Shown: piece by piece, positions 8,946 through 17,020 of the stretch
Numbering within the stretch: the stretch's first letter is position 1
How the letters are laid out: each line of letters opens with the position of its first letter
Assembly (NCBI RefSeq): GCF_900205965.1
Contig: NZ_OAOF01000004.1
Span: 124,001 to 188,000 of the forward strand
Length of the DNA: 64,000 bases
Direction of reading: 5' to 3'
DNA from: Lacrimispora amygdalina
GTDB taxonomy: Bacteria > Bacillota > Clostridia > Lachnospirales > Lachnospiraceae
Program-made: the position numbers and the translations under genes
Notes under the pieces: generated by a model
Database searches by the model: none
Seen by the model: only the letters and a program-made list of their open reading frames with translations
What the model was told of the DNA's origin: nothing

Positions 8946-9821
8946 CTACCCTTTCGCACCTGTGGACGTAACTCCCTCCACAAAGTATTTCTGAGCTGCA
9001 AAAAACAGGATCAGAGCAGGAAGCAGGGCAAGAAATGACATGGCAAGGATCTGGTTCCATTCAACAATACCGCTGCTTTGATCAATGGACATCTTAAGTG
9101 CCAGTGCAACCGGGTACTTGGATAAGGTGGTAACGTAAATAAGCGGTCCAAGAAAGTCGTTAAAGCTCCAGATAAACTGAAAAATGGTGCAGCTGACAAT
9201 TGCCGGCTTTAAAGCAGGCAGAAGAATGCGGATCAGAATCTCAAAGGAATTACAGCCATCCACAGTTGCTGCCTCATCAAGGTAAGTGGGGATGGAACGG
9301 AGAAACTGAATGAGCATAAAAACAAAAAATGGCTCGTTGGCAAACACTGTAGGTGCAATCAACGGGATATAAGTATCTAACAGTCCCAGATTTTTCCAGA
9401 GAATATAAAGCGGGATTCTGGTTACAACTGCCGGCAGAAACATGGTTGCCATCAGTATAGAGAAGAAAAACTTCTTTAATGGAAACTGGAATCTGGCAAA
9501 GCCGTAAGCAACCAGAGTACTGGATATCAGGCAAAACAGGATCTTTGGAATTACATATTTAAAGGTATTTAGAAAAAATGTTGTAAATGTGAACTGGGTT
9601 CTTGTCTTCCAGCCTTCAATGTATGGTGTGAAATCAATTCTGTTGGGAATAAAACTAACAGTTGTAAAGATTTCATTATTCGTTTTAAAAGTCGCGCCTA
9701 CCAGCCAGATAATCGGATAAATCATGATCAAAGCCACTGCGGTTAAAATCCCGTAGCGAATGACTGCACTGATTAAGTTCCGGCGGCGTCTGCGTTGTTC
9801 TAGCTTGCTTAACCGGTTCAT
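8946..9821 (-). CDS. sugar ABC transporter permease, MalG-like
   Basis: Inner-membrane permease of 291 residues with six predicted spans; N-terminal cytoplasmic segment rich in Arg (KLEQRRRRRN), then a span from about residue 22. The EAA loop that contacts the ATPase reads DEAATVDGCNSFEILIRILL near residue 190. It pairs with the MalF-like permease just upstream (12-base gap, GGAGG present) and the lipoprotein at 10783-12135. The family imports oligosaccharides; the operon context (alpha-glucuronidase, acetylesterase) points to aldouronic acids or substituted xylo-oligosaccharides. No ATPase gene is present in the operon. Confidence 0.88.
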   Translation of the reverse strand: MNRLSKLEQRRRRRNLISAVIRYGILTAVALIMIYPIIWLVGATFKTNNEIFTTVSFIPNRIDFTPYIEGWKTRTQFTFTTFFLNTFKYVIPKILFCLISSTLVAYGFARFQFPLKKFFFSILMATMFLPAVVTRIPLYILWKNLGLLDTYIPLIAPTVFANEPFFVFMLIQFLRSIPTYLDEAATVDGCNSFEILIRILLPALKPAIVSCTIFQFIWSFNDFLGPLIYVTTLSKYPVALALKMSIDQSSGIVEWNQILAMSFLALLPALILFFAAQKYFVEGVTSTGAKG

Positions 9822-9832
9822 ATGTCCCCTCC

Positions 9833-10705
9833 TTAGTTGCCTTCATCGGAATAAAATACCCACCGGTTCTGTGTGGCAAAGAGAACCGCTGTTACGGCCA
9901 TGATAATGATAAATAAAACCCAGCTGGCCGCACTGGCATATCCCATATTGAAATACTTAAATGCATTGTCATAGATATACATAGAAGTCAGATAAGTTGC
10001 ATTTAGCGGACCTCTTCCAGTGACCAGATAGGGACCGTTGAATTCCTGAAAGGCATTTACCATCTGCATAACCAGGTTAAAGAAAATGGTTGGTGTGATC
10101 AGCGGAATGGTAATCCGGAAAAAGGAATAGAACCTGGTGGAACCGTCCACACTTGCCGCCTCATACAGTTCCTGGGGAACATCCTTTAAGGCAGCCAGAA
10201 AGATCAGCATGGAGGACCCGAACTGCCAGACCTTTAAAAAGACGATAACAGCCATTGCTCCGTTAACAGATGAGAACCAGGGGATTGGAGCAGCTCCGAA
10301 CAACCCGATAAAACGGTTGATGAAACCCTCCTGCTGAAATAAAAAACGCCAGAGTACGGCTACTGCCACATTTCCTCCTAACAGGGACGGAATATAATAG
10401 GCGGTGCGGTAAAAATTAATACCTTTCAGCTTAAAATTTAAAATATAGGCAATAAATAAGGCAAAGGCCAACTGAAACGGTACGGTGAAAATTGTATACT
10501 TAACGGTAGCTGTCAGGGTTGATAAAAAATCAGCATCCTTAAACAGAGTTACGTAATTTTCAAATCCTATAAAATTGGGTTCCCTTACAAGGTTATAATC
10601 AGTAAAGCTGATAACAAGGGCATTCACAAAAGGATATAATGTTAAAACTAACATACCTGCCAGCCATGGAAGAATATATAACAATCCTATTTTACTGTGT
10701 TTCAA
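9833..10705 (-). CDS. sugar ABC transporter permease, MalF-like (TTG start)
   Basis: A 290-residue permease with six predicted membrane spans, partner of the MalG-like subunit downstream. The EAA loop is YEAASVDGSTRFYSFFRITI near residue 185. The reading frame opens with TTG at 10703-10705, five bases after GGAGGGAG; there is no better in-frame ATG close by, so this looks like a genuine TTG start, consistent with lower translation of the permeases than of the binding protein. It follows the binding-protein gene after a gap holding a perfect stem-loop (10727-10757). Confidence 0.85.
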   Translation of the reverse strand: MKHSKIGLLYILPWLAGMLVLTLYPFVNALVISFTDYNLVREPNFIGFENYVTLFKDADFLSTLTATVKYTIFTVPFQLAFALFIAYILNFKLKGINFYRTAYYIPSLLGGNVAVAVLWRFLFQQEGFINRFIGLFGAAPIPWFSSVNGAMAVIVFLKVWQFGSSMLIFLAALKDVPQELYEAASVDGSTRFYSFFRITIPLITPTIFFNLVMQMVNAFQEFNGPYLVTGRGPLNATYLTSMYIYDNAFKYFNMGYASAASWVLFIIIMAVTAVLFATQNRWVFYSDEGN

Positions 10706-10726
10706 AAAGCTCCCTCCTTCGATTCA

Positions 10727-10757
10727 GTCACGCAGAAGAATCGTTCCTCTGCGTGAC
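10727..10757 (-). other. intercistronic stem-loop after the binding-protein gene
   Basis: Perfect ten-base arms GTCACGCAGA and TCTGCGTGAC separated by eleven bases, between the binding-protein stop and the permease start. No T-run follows in the direction of transcription, so it is more likely an RNA-stabilising or partly attenuating element, as in malE-malF, than a full terminator. Confidence 0.65.
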
Positions 10758-10782
10758 AATTAACCAGCAGTTTTTTCTGCTA

Positions 10783-12135
10783 TTATTTGTATTGCTGTAC
10801 CAGCTTGGCATTCTCTTCGCTGATGGCATCAAAAATTGCTTTTGCTGCTTCATCTGCTGTGCTCTGACCGAATTCAAACTTCTCGTAATTTTTTTCGTAT
10901 GCATTGGTGAATGTGGCGTTTTCAAAAATCGGAGAATTGTTGATAACTTTCGCATTCTCAGTAAAGTCATAAGCGTCCTTTACAACACCGGTAATCTGGC
11001 CGTCTGCTTCTAAGGATGCTTTTGCTGCCTTTGATGCAACCATTCCTCTGGTGGATCCCATTAATTTGGTTCCCTCCGGATCATTTAAGATGTACTGTAA
11101 AAATTCTGCTGCTGCCTTTGGATTTTTGGAATCTTTTGAAATCGCGAAGGTCAGAGAAGGTTTTGCCATAGTTCCCTCAAATTTAGCACCTTCAATTACG
11201 GGAAGAGGAGCAATTGCCAGCTCATCGCCTTTATCGGATAAGGTTTTTGCATTGGAAGCAATTCCACCGGTCCATTCCAGGACACCTGCATAACCACCGT
11301 TAATAAATTTAGCATTCTGGGCAATACTTACAGGCTCATTGCCTACATTCTCAATATAATCCTTTCTGGAGCAGAATACATGGGCATCTGCCAGGTCCTT
11401 ATACCACAACAGCGCTTCTTTATAATCTTCCTGTGTATAGTTCATACTTAAATCATCGGCAAACTCTCCCTTACCGGTCTTTTGCTGCAGATAGTAAATA
11501 GCTGCAAAGCGGAAGGTTGGGCTGACGATTAAATAAGAGTTGGGATCTGCTTTTGTAAAGGCCTCTGCTGCCTTCTTATACTCGTCAAAAGTTTTAGGAA
11601 GTTCCTTAATTCCAGCTCTTTCAAATGCCGACTTATTCAGATAAACTCCCAGCGTATTCTGTCCGTATGGGATTACCTGCATCTTGCCTTTTCTCTCGCC
11701 GAATTTTAAGAACTCCGGATCATACTGGCTGAAATCAAAGGTATCATTTACCTGATCCAGATCATAAAAGCCAGCTCCATCCGGGCTGTACTGAAGAAGC
11801 CATGGATAGTTAACCGTCATGATATCGGCTGCAGTTCCTCCTGCGTAACGGGTAGCAAACGTCTCTTCCAGATTACCAAATCCAGAGGGCTCTCCTGTTA
11901 CTTTAATTTTCCCTTCATGAGCTGTGTTAAAAGCATCAATTGCTTTTTGTGTTGCCTGATGACGGTCATCATTTCCCCACCAGGAAAAAGTTAATTCTGC
12001 AACACCACCGGTATCTTTACCTGCTGTATCCCCTTTAACCGGCTCTGCGGTCTTGCTGCCGCTGCATCCTGCTGCAAGCAGACTGACTGCAAGCGCTGCT
12101 GCACACACCATACCTGTTTTTTTCCTTAAACCCAT
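10783..12135 (-). CDS. sugar ABC transporter solute-binding lipoprotein
   Basis: A 450-residue extracellular binding protein anchored by lipid. The signal peptide MGLRKKTGMVCAAALAVS ends in the lipobox LAAGC, so Cys24 should be acylated. The mature protein has the bacterial periplasmic-binding fold of COG1653 (ELTFSWWGNDDRHQATQKAI near the start; AKPSLTFAISKDSKNPKAAA near 335). It probably captures xylan-derived oligosaccharides for the two permeases downstream. RBS GGAGG nine bases before the ATG. It follows the alpha-glucuronidase gene by 58 bases. Confidence 0.88.
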   Translation of the reverse strand: MGLRKKTGMVCAAALAVSLLAAGCSGSKTAEPVKGDTAGKDTGGVAELTFSWWGNDDRHQATQKAIDAFNTAHEGKIKVTGEPSGFGNLEETFATRYAGGTAADIMTVNYPWLLQYSPDGAGFYDLDQVNDTFDFSQYDPEFLKFGERKGKMQVIPYGQNTLGVYLNKSAFERAGIKELPKTFDEYKKAAEAFTKADPNSYLIVSPTFRFAAIYYLQQKTGKGEFADDLSMNYTQEDYKEALLWYKDLADAHVFCSRKDYIENVGNEPVSIAQNAKFINGGYAGVLEWTGGIASNAKTLSDKGDELAIAPLPVIEGAKFEGTMAKPSLTFAISKDSKNPKAAAEFLQYILNDPEGTKLMGSTRGMVASKAAKASLEADGQITGVVKDAYDFTENAKVINNSPIFENATFTNAYEKNYEKFEFGQSTADEAAKAIFDAISEENAKLVQQYK

Positions 12136-12167
12136 TTCTAAACTCCTCCTTCACTTGATTAAATTAT

Positions 12168-12190
12168 TTATCATGAATAAACTATGATAA
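12168..12190. other. small inverted repeat between aguA and the binding-protein gene
   Basis: TTATCAT and ATGATAA arms with a nine-base loop lie directly after the alpha-glucuronidase stop. Short and AT-rich; could be an mRNA processing or stabilising site, or an operator. No T-run, so not a convincing terminator. Confidence 0.35.
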
Positions 12191-12193
12191 CAG

Positions 12194-14155
12194 CTAATCG
12201 TAGATCGTTCTTCCTGCTTCATCCGGAATACCTGATTTACGATAAAAATACGTATTCACCTGATCCCGCCATTCGATGGCGTGCTTCAGCTGCAGATTAA
12301 GACGCTCCTTTACATTCTGGTAGCTGTCCTCATCCAGATCTTCCTTAATGCTCTCCCACAAAGCCTGGTATTCTTTCACCTTTTCCACTCCACTGAAATG
12401 AGTGTCATAAATATGCTGAATCACCGATTTGCCGGAATGCAGCTTATGGGTATATGGTACGTGGTGGAAGAACAGTAAAAGCTCATCCGGGCAGGAAGCA
12501 ATATCTTCGTACTCTTCAAATCTCACGGGTGAATACTGCTTTGTATAACCCGTTCCGGTAGCAGCGGTCCGGTCTCTTCCAAGCCCGTCTCTGTCCGCAT
12601 AGTGATAAGTACCCCAGCAGTCATATTCATATCCATCAATATCACACCCGTAATGCAGTCCAGGCTTGCACATAAATCCCACAGCAAGGGGGCAGGTGTA
12701 ATCCTCATAAGTATCTCTGGAAGACAGGAGAATCGACAATGCTTTTTTCTTTGCATCTTTGGTCAGTTCGAAGCTTAAATCCAGCCATTCTTCTGCAATT
12801 TCCCCAGACGTTAAATTATTGTCCCATGCCAGACGTCCATATCCATACCAGTTGGCCTGTGCCATCTTATTTCCTGTCCAGTTCCTGTCCATTCCCACAT
12901 TACCCACGGCACTGAGTCCCGAAAGTTTCTGATTAGGGGAATAATCCCTGATCGCCTTTTTTACCAGACCAGACGCTCCATGTCCGGTGTCAAAATCCAT
13001 GGTTTCCTTCCACATGGGAACCAAATAACAGATATCGATCTGATGCCCGGTGTATTCCTGGGTGATCTGAAACTCAAGAATCTGATTTGTCTTCTTTAAA
13101 GATCCAAGCAGCGGAGAAACAGGTTCCCGGATCTGAAAATCAATGGGTCCGTTTTTAATCTGTAATATTACATTTTCATCAAATCCTCCATCCAGATCCT
13201 TAAACAGATCATAGGCAGCCCTGGCACGGTCAAGACTCCGGTCTCTCCAGTCCTGGGTACAGTCATAGACAAAGCATCTCCAGACAATGACTCCTCCATA
13301 TGGCAGGACCGCTTTGGCCAGCATATTCGCCCCATCTCCATGACTTCTTCCATATGTAAATGGTCCGGGCTCATGCTCAGAATCGGCTTTTACAACAAAA
13401 CCTCCGAAATCCGGAATAATTTTGTAGATCTCTTTAACAGTCTGTTTCCACCAGGAAGCCACTTCCGGACACAGAGGATCTGCAGTGGAAAGCTTCCCGA
13501 CTGAAATTGGCGCTGCAAAATCAATTGCAAGGAAAATCTTAATGCCATATGCAGTGAAGATATCCCCTATTTTTTTAATTTCCTTCAGGGAATCTGCAGT
13601 GATGAAAAACCGTTCATACTCGTGGACATTGACGTTATTAATAGAAACCGCATTAATGCCCACTGACGCAAGCAGTCTTGCATATTGACGGATCAGATCC
13701 ATATCGCCCCGAAACTCATTATGATCGAAAAATATGGAACTTCCGGCGTATCCCCGTTCAATCGTTCCGTCAAAGTTATCCCAATGGTTGATCATCCGGT
13801 AATTCTGATCCGGTATACTGACATAAGGGAAGTTTCCCTTCTTGCACATTAACAGACGATGCAGACCGAACATTCCGTATAGGAGACCTTTTTGCGTGCT
13901 GCCTTTGATCTCATATCCCGATTCTTTTTTGTCTATGGAATACCCTTCTTCTCCAAGGCTGCTTTCTTCTGTTAGTATTAATACAACAGAGGCATCCTTC
14001 TTTTGCGAACGTGAGATTCCAAGAAATAAAAGGGGCATCTCTTGTTCAATGGTCAGGGCTGTCACTGCGTCATTCTTATCTTCCATAAACCAGGTTACAA
14101 TTTCATTACTATTTACCGGCTTGAGCAACCAGCATAAATCTCTTTTTTCAAACAT
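12194..14155 (-). CDS. aguA: alpha-glucuronidase, GH67
   Basis: Releases (4-O-methyl-)glucuronic acid from the non-reducing end of aldouronic acids such as aldotetraouronate. The 653-residue length fits GH67. Seen: the family signature [19 protein letters not shown] near residue 130, and three acidic stretches matching the catalytic region: [13 protein letters not shown] (general acid Glu), [15 protein letters not shown] (Asp) and [10 protein letters not shown] (Glu). No signal peptide, so it acts in the cytosol on imported oligosaccharides, which agrees with the importer genes that follow. First gene of the operon; GGAAGGAATAGGA lies before the ATG. An AraC regulator is transcribed divergently from the shared 280-base upstream region. 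Confidence 0.95.
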   Translation of the reverse strand: MFEKRDLCWLLKPVNSNEIVTWFMEDKNDAVTALTIEQEMPLLFLGISRSQKKDASVVLILTEESSLGEEGYSIDKKESGYEIKGSTQKGLLYGMFGLHRLLMCKKGNFPYVSIPDQNYRMINHWDNFDGTIERGYAGSSIFFDHNEFRGDMDLIRQYARLLASVGINAVSINNVNVHEYERFFITADSLKEIKKIGDIFTAYGIKIFLAIDFAAPISVGKLSTADPLCPEVASWWKQTVKEIYKIIPDFGGFVVKADSEHEPGPFTYGRSHGDGANMLAKAVLPYGGVIVWRCFVYDCTQDWRDRSLDRARAAYDLFKDLDGGFDENVILQIKNGPIDFQIREPVSPLLGSLKKTNQILEFQITQEYTGHQIDICYLVPMWKETMDFDTGHGASGLVKKAIRDYSPNQKLSGLSAVGNVGMDRNWTGNKMAQANWYGYGRLAWDNNLTSGEIAEEWLDLSFELTKDAKKKALSILLSSRDTYEDYTCPLAVGFMCKPGLHYGCDIDGYEYDCWGTYHYADRDGLGRDRTAATGTGYTKQYSPVRFEEYEDIASCPDELLLFFHHVPYTHKLHSGKSVIQHIYDTHFSGVEKVKEYQALWESIKEDLDEDSYQNVKERLNLQLKHAIEWRDQVNTYFYRKSGIPDEAGRTIYD

Positions 14156-14325
14156 TCCTATTCCTTCCCGTACTCAGTCCGACTTTATAATTTGATCTTA
14201 CTCTGTAAAACAATACAAACAAAGCTTCGTCTGACAGAAGTATCATAGCAAATTGCACAAAGTAATAGAATGGATTGATTTAAGATTTTTGTAATTATTA
14301 AAGATTATTTTTTATGCATTCGATC

Positions 14326-14354
14326 TTGTACTGTTGGTATTCTTGCCATATAAT
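14326..14354 (+). promoter_or_regulatory. SigA-type promoter of the AraC gene
   Basis: TTGTAC (14326-14331), a 17-base spacer and a consensus TATAAT (14349-14354). Predicted start near 14361 gives a leader of about 75 bases. The region 14156-14435 must also hold the divergent aguA operon promoter and regulator sites, for which I see no clear consensus. Confidence 0.65.
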
Positions 14355-14435
14355 AGAATTAAGCACTTTAAATCCCAATATCCCGAAAATTTCTTCTTGT
14401 ATAAATTTAATAACCCCCAAAAAGGAGCGATCCAA

Positions 14436-15239
14436 ATGACCGAAGAACTGGATTTTAACAATCTCATCCCTGAACTTCACTACTACATTCACAGGAAACC
14501 TACTCCCGGCTGGAAGATCGAGCCCTGTATTACAGCCTTTATTGATATCACCTATGTCATGCAGGGAAAAGCTGAATATACCATTAATGACCAGACCTAT
14601 ATTGTTAATAAAGGAGATTTAATCTGCATACCACAAAATAGCTACAGAGAAGCCACCAGTATTCCAGATGATCTGATTGAGTGCTACGCCACCAACTTTC
14701 TTCTCCGCAACAAAACCGGTCAGAATGTATCGCTGCCACTGCCTGTTATTAGCCATATCGGCACTAACCCCCAGCTCATTGCACTTTTTAATGATATGCA
14801 CAGTGAATGGCTGCAGCAGAATTTTGGTTATATGCTGAAAGTAAGGGGGTTTCTGTGTTTAATCCTGCATCTGATTTTAGACCAGCTCTTAAACAAAACG
14901 AATAACGCGCAGGATGACCCCCGCATCAAAAACAGCATCCGCTATATGAGTGCCCATTACTGGGAGAATTTAACAACAGAAGAAATGGCCAGAAGGTTCC
15001 ATCTCCATCCAGCTTATTACGGCAATTTATTTCAGAAATCCACTGGTATGACTTTTAAACAGTACCTCATTTCCATCCGGCTAAATTACGCGGAAAACCT
15101 CTTAAAAAGCGGGGAATACAGTGTGGGAGAAGTGGCGCTGCAATGCGGTTTTTCTGACATATTTTATTTCAGCAAGCTGTTTAAGGCAAAGAAAGGTATT
15201 CCTCCCTCTGCCTGTTTTCATGAATTGAAAAAATTATAA
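14436..15239 (+). CDS. AraC-family regulator (cupin sensor + HTH)
   Basis: A 267-residue regulator with an N-terminal cupin-like sugar-sensing half (DITYVMQGKAEYTINDQTYI near 30-55) and a C-terminal double helix-turn-helix (LTTEEMARRFHLHPAYYGNLF, then VGEVALQCGFSDIFYFSKLF). The ATG at 14436 is chosen for AAAGGAGCGATCCAA directly upstream and because the promoter start near 14361 leaves the upstream frame mostly leader. Divergent from the aguA operon, so it most likely activates it in response to a xylan fragment or glucuronate; this is inference from position. Confidence 0.87.
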   Translation: MTEELDFNNLIPELHYYIHRKPTPGWKIEPCITAFIDITYVMQGKAEYTINDQTYIVNKGDLICIPQNSYREATSIPDDLIECYATNFLLRNKTGQNVSLPLPVISHIGTNPQLIALFNDMHSEWLQQNFGYMLKVRGFLCLILHLILDQLLNKTNNAQDDPRIKNSIRYMSAHYWENLTTEEMARRFHLHPAYYGNLFQKSTGMTFKQYLISIRLNYAENLLKSGEYSVGEVALQCGFSDIFYFSKLFKAKKGIPPSACFHELKKL

Positions 15240-15286
15240 AAAATCAGCCGGAACTGCGGCACTACACTGCAGGCTGGCTGATTTTT
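15237..15286 (+). terminator. terminator of the AraC gene
   Basis: Arms AAAAATCAGCC and GGCTGATTTTT with a partly paired inner segment (AACTGC/GCAGGCT side), ending in a T-run. It begins at the araC stop. Confidence 0.75.
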
Positions 15287-15387
15287 CAATTCTATTCAGA
15301 CACTCCTGTTTTCTTTCCAAAGCCATTGTTCTGTTCTTTAAACACTCTTCACGAACTCTTATAAATGTGTAAGCCCAAATTCTCCAT

Positions 15388-16812
15388 TTAACTATTTGAC
15401 AATTGCAAATCTACCATACTCTGTTTTACAGTATTATATAATTCAATTTTTCTCTTATTAAATAAAGTTTTATGTATTTTTCTTATTTGTTTCATGATTA
15501 ATTTTATCTGTACTAAATTTTCTTTTTTTAGAATCATAGCATCATATTCTTCGATAGTTCCATACATCATATCATTTTTAGTGATTTCATTATCTAAATT
15601 CACTTTAATATCATTAAGCAAACTATAAACTATACCTAAATATGTAGCATTTGTTTTTTTATAATCTTTATTTGTAAAATCTATTCTATTCATAAAGTTA
15701 TTTAACTGTTTGATAATATTTCCTTGTTTAAACTTTATTAATGTATTAATTTTATCTAATTCTCTGGTATATCTTCTAACTTCAGCATTTGGTTTAAATG
15801 AAAATATCATGCCAATTATTGGCATTGCTATTGCCAATCCAATTATTATCATATTCCAAACCAGAATACTATTTTTAATTGATTTTATTATCAATTCATC
15901 ATATCTGGAATCTCTTTGAGGTATACTCGGGAGATCATATTTATCGCTTACCAGAACTACTTTATCAGTAATTAGAGCTTGTAAATTATCTTCCAATCCA
16001 TATACTAAATTTGTATCCAAATTAGAATACAAATACATATTTCCATTTTCAATACAATATGTCAAATTATTCTTTACTGCTCTTGTAATAAAGCAATCTC
16101 CAATAAAAATGATAAATAAAACAAATAGAGTTATAATAACTGCTCCCTGTATTACAATCCTCTTTTCCTTCTGTTCTTTTTTTATCATTAATTTAATTGG
16201 CATTCTTTTATTGTTTTTACTATTAATGTCTATCTCATCTACATAATAATACTTTACATAAAAAAGGCAAAAACTATTTAAAACTAAAAATATAATAATT
16301 GGTGGTACTGCATTCAATTTTAAAATATAAAAATAATAGATCAAATAATAAACTGTATAAACAGCCATTACCCCTATACTCGCAGCTATATAGGAATAAC
16401 CTCTAACTTCATTTTTTGATCTTTCCCAATCTTTTTTTAGCATAAGCTTCAGATATTCTAATAAAGTATTTTTATTATTTTCAAACTCGATTTCTGTTTT
16501 TGTCTCTCTTAATATATTTATTTTATCCCATATGTGCCCGTCTCTTACATAATCCATTCTGTTATATTTCCCATAAGGATTAATATTTACTTCTAATTGA
16601 ATCAGATAATTATTTATACTTTTATTACCTTTTCCAGCATATTTAACGCTCTCAATTCCAATAATAATTTCTCTGATTTTATCTCTCCATTTTCTTCTTT
16701 CATCAGTTATATAATTCAAAGTATTGGATTTTCTATTTGTAATCCAAGTAAATAAAAAAGTGATAACTGCACCAAATGCAGAAGAGCCTATAACAGCAAT
16801 AATTGTATTCAT
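15388..16812 (-). CDS. AT-rich membrane protein of unknown function
   Basis: Not recognised. 474 residues: one N-terminal span (about 3-22), a charged helix with RRKWRDKIREI at about 38-49, a paired span region (about 145-185), a loop, another span (about 225-245), an external-looking loop of about 75 residues, a span (about 315-337), and a long cytoplasmic-looking helical tail rich in Lys, Asn and Ile. Base composition is markedly AT-rich with AAT/AAA/ATA codons, unlike flanking aguA/araC and purL, suggesting acquisition. The layout of a short N-terminal span followed by a K/RWRxxIR helix recurs in uncharacterised membrane proteins of mobile and defence regions, but I cannot assign a family. 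No second component adjoins it. Confidence 0.75.
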   Translation of the reverse strand: MNTIIAVIGSSAFGAVITFLFTWITNRKSNTLNYITDERRKWRDKIREIIIGIESVKYAGKGNKSINNYLIQLEVNINPYGKYNRMDYVRDGHIWDKINILRETKTEIEFENNKNTLLEYLKLMLKKDWERSKNEVRGYSYIAASIGVMAVYTVYYLIYYFYILKLNAVPPIIIFLVLNSFCLFYVKYYYVDEIDINSKNNKRMPIKLMIKKEQKEKRIVIQGAVIITLFVLFIIFIGDCFITRAVKNNLTYCIENGNMYLYSNLDTNLVYGLEDNLQALITDKVVLVSDKYDLPSIPQRDSRYDELIIKSIKNSILVWNMIIIGLAIAMPIIGMIFSFKPNAEVRRYTRELDKINTLIKFKQGNIIKQLNNFMNRIDFTNKDYKKTNATYLGIVYSLLNDIKVNLDNEITKNDMMYGTIEEYDAMILKKENLVQIKLIMKQIRKIHKTLFNKRKIELYNTVKQSMVDLQLSNS

Positions 16813-16961
16813 ACTCTAATCCCCCAAAAATTTATTACAACTTTTATTTTACAACTCTATCTCCTATTACTCAACAGAATTTTCCATAGATTGATTTATT
16901 TCCATAAATAAATGTTTCGTTAAGTGATAATGCTTACTTTCTAAGATCTCTTCCATAATAA

Positions 16962-16997
16962 AAGACCTCATACAAAATTAAATTTGCACAAGGTCTT
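16962..16997 (-). terminator. terminator of purL
   Basis: AAGACCT/AGGTCTT arms with an inner AAATT/AATTT pairing; read on the minus strand it ends in TCTTTTATT, right after the purL stop at 17021. Confidence 0.6.
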
Positions 16998-17020
16998 AAA
17001 ATTAAGGACATCTGTTACAT

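Noticed and set aside
16813..17020. Attachment site or mobile-element end next to the AT-rich gene
   Set aside because: I found no tRNA, integrase or flanking direct repeat that would support integration here.
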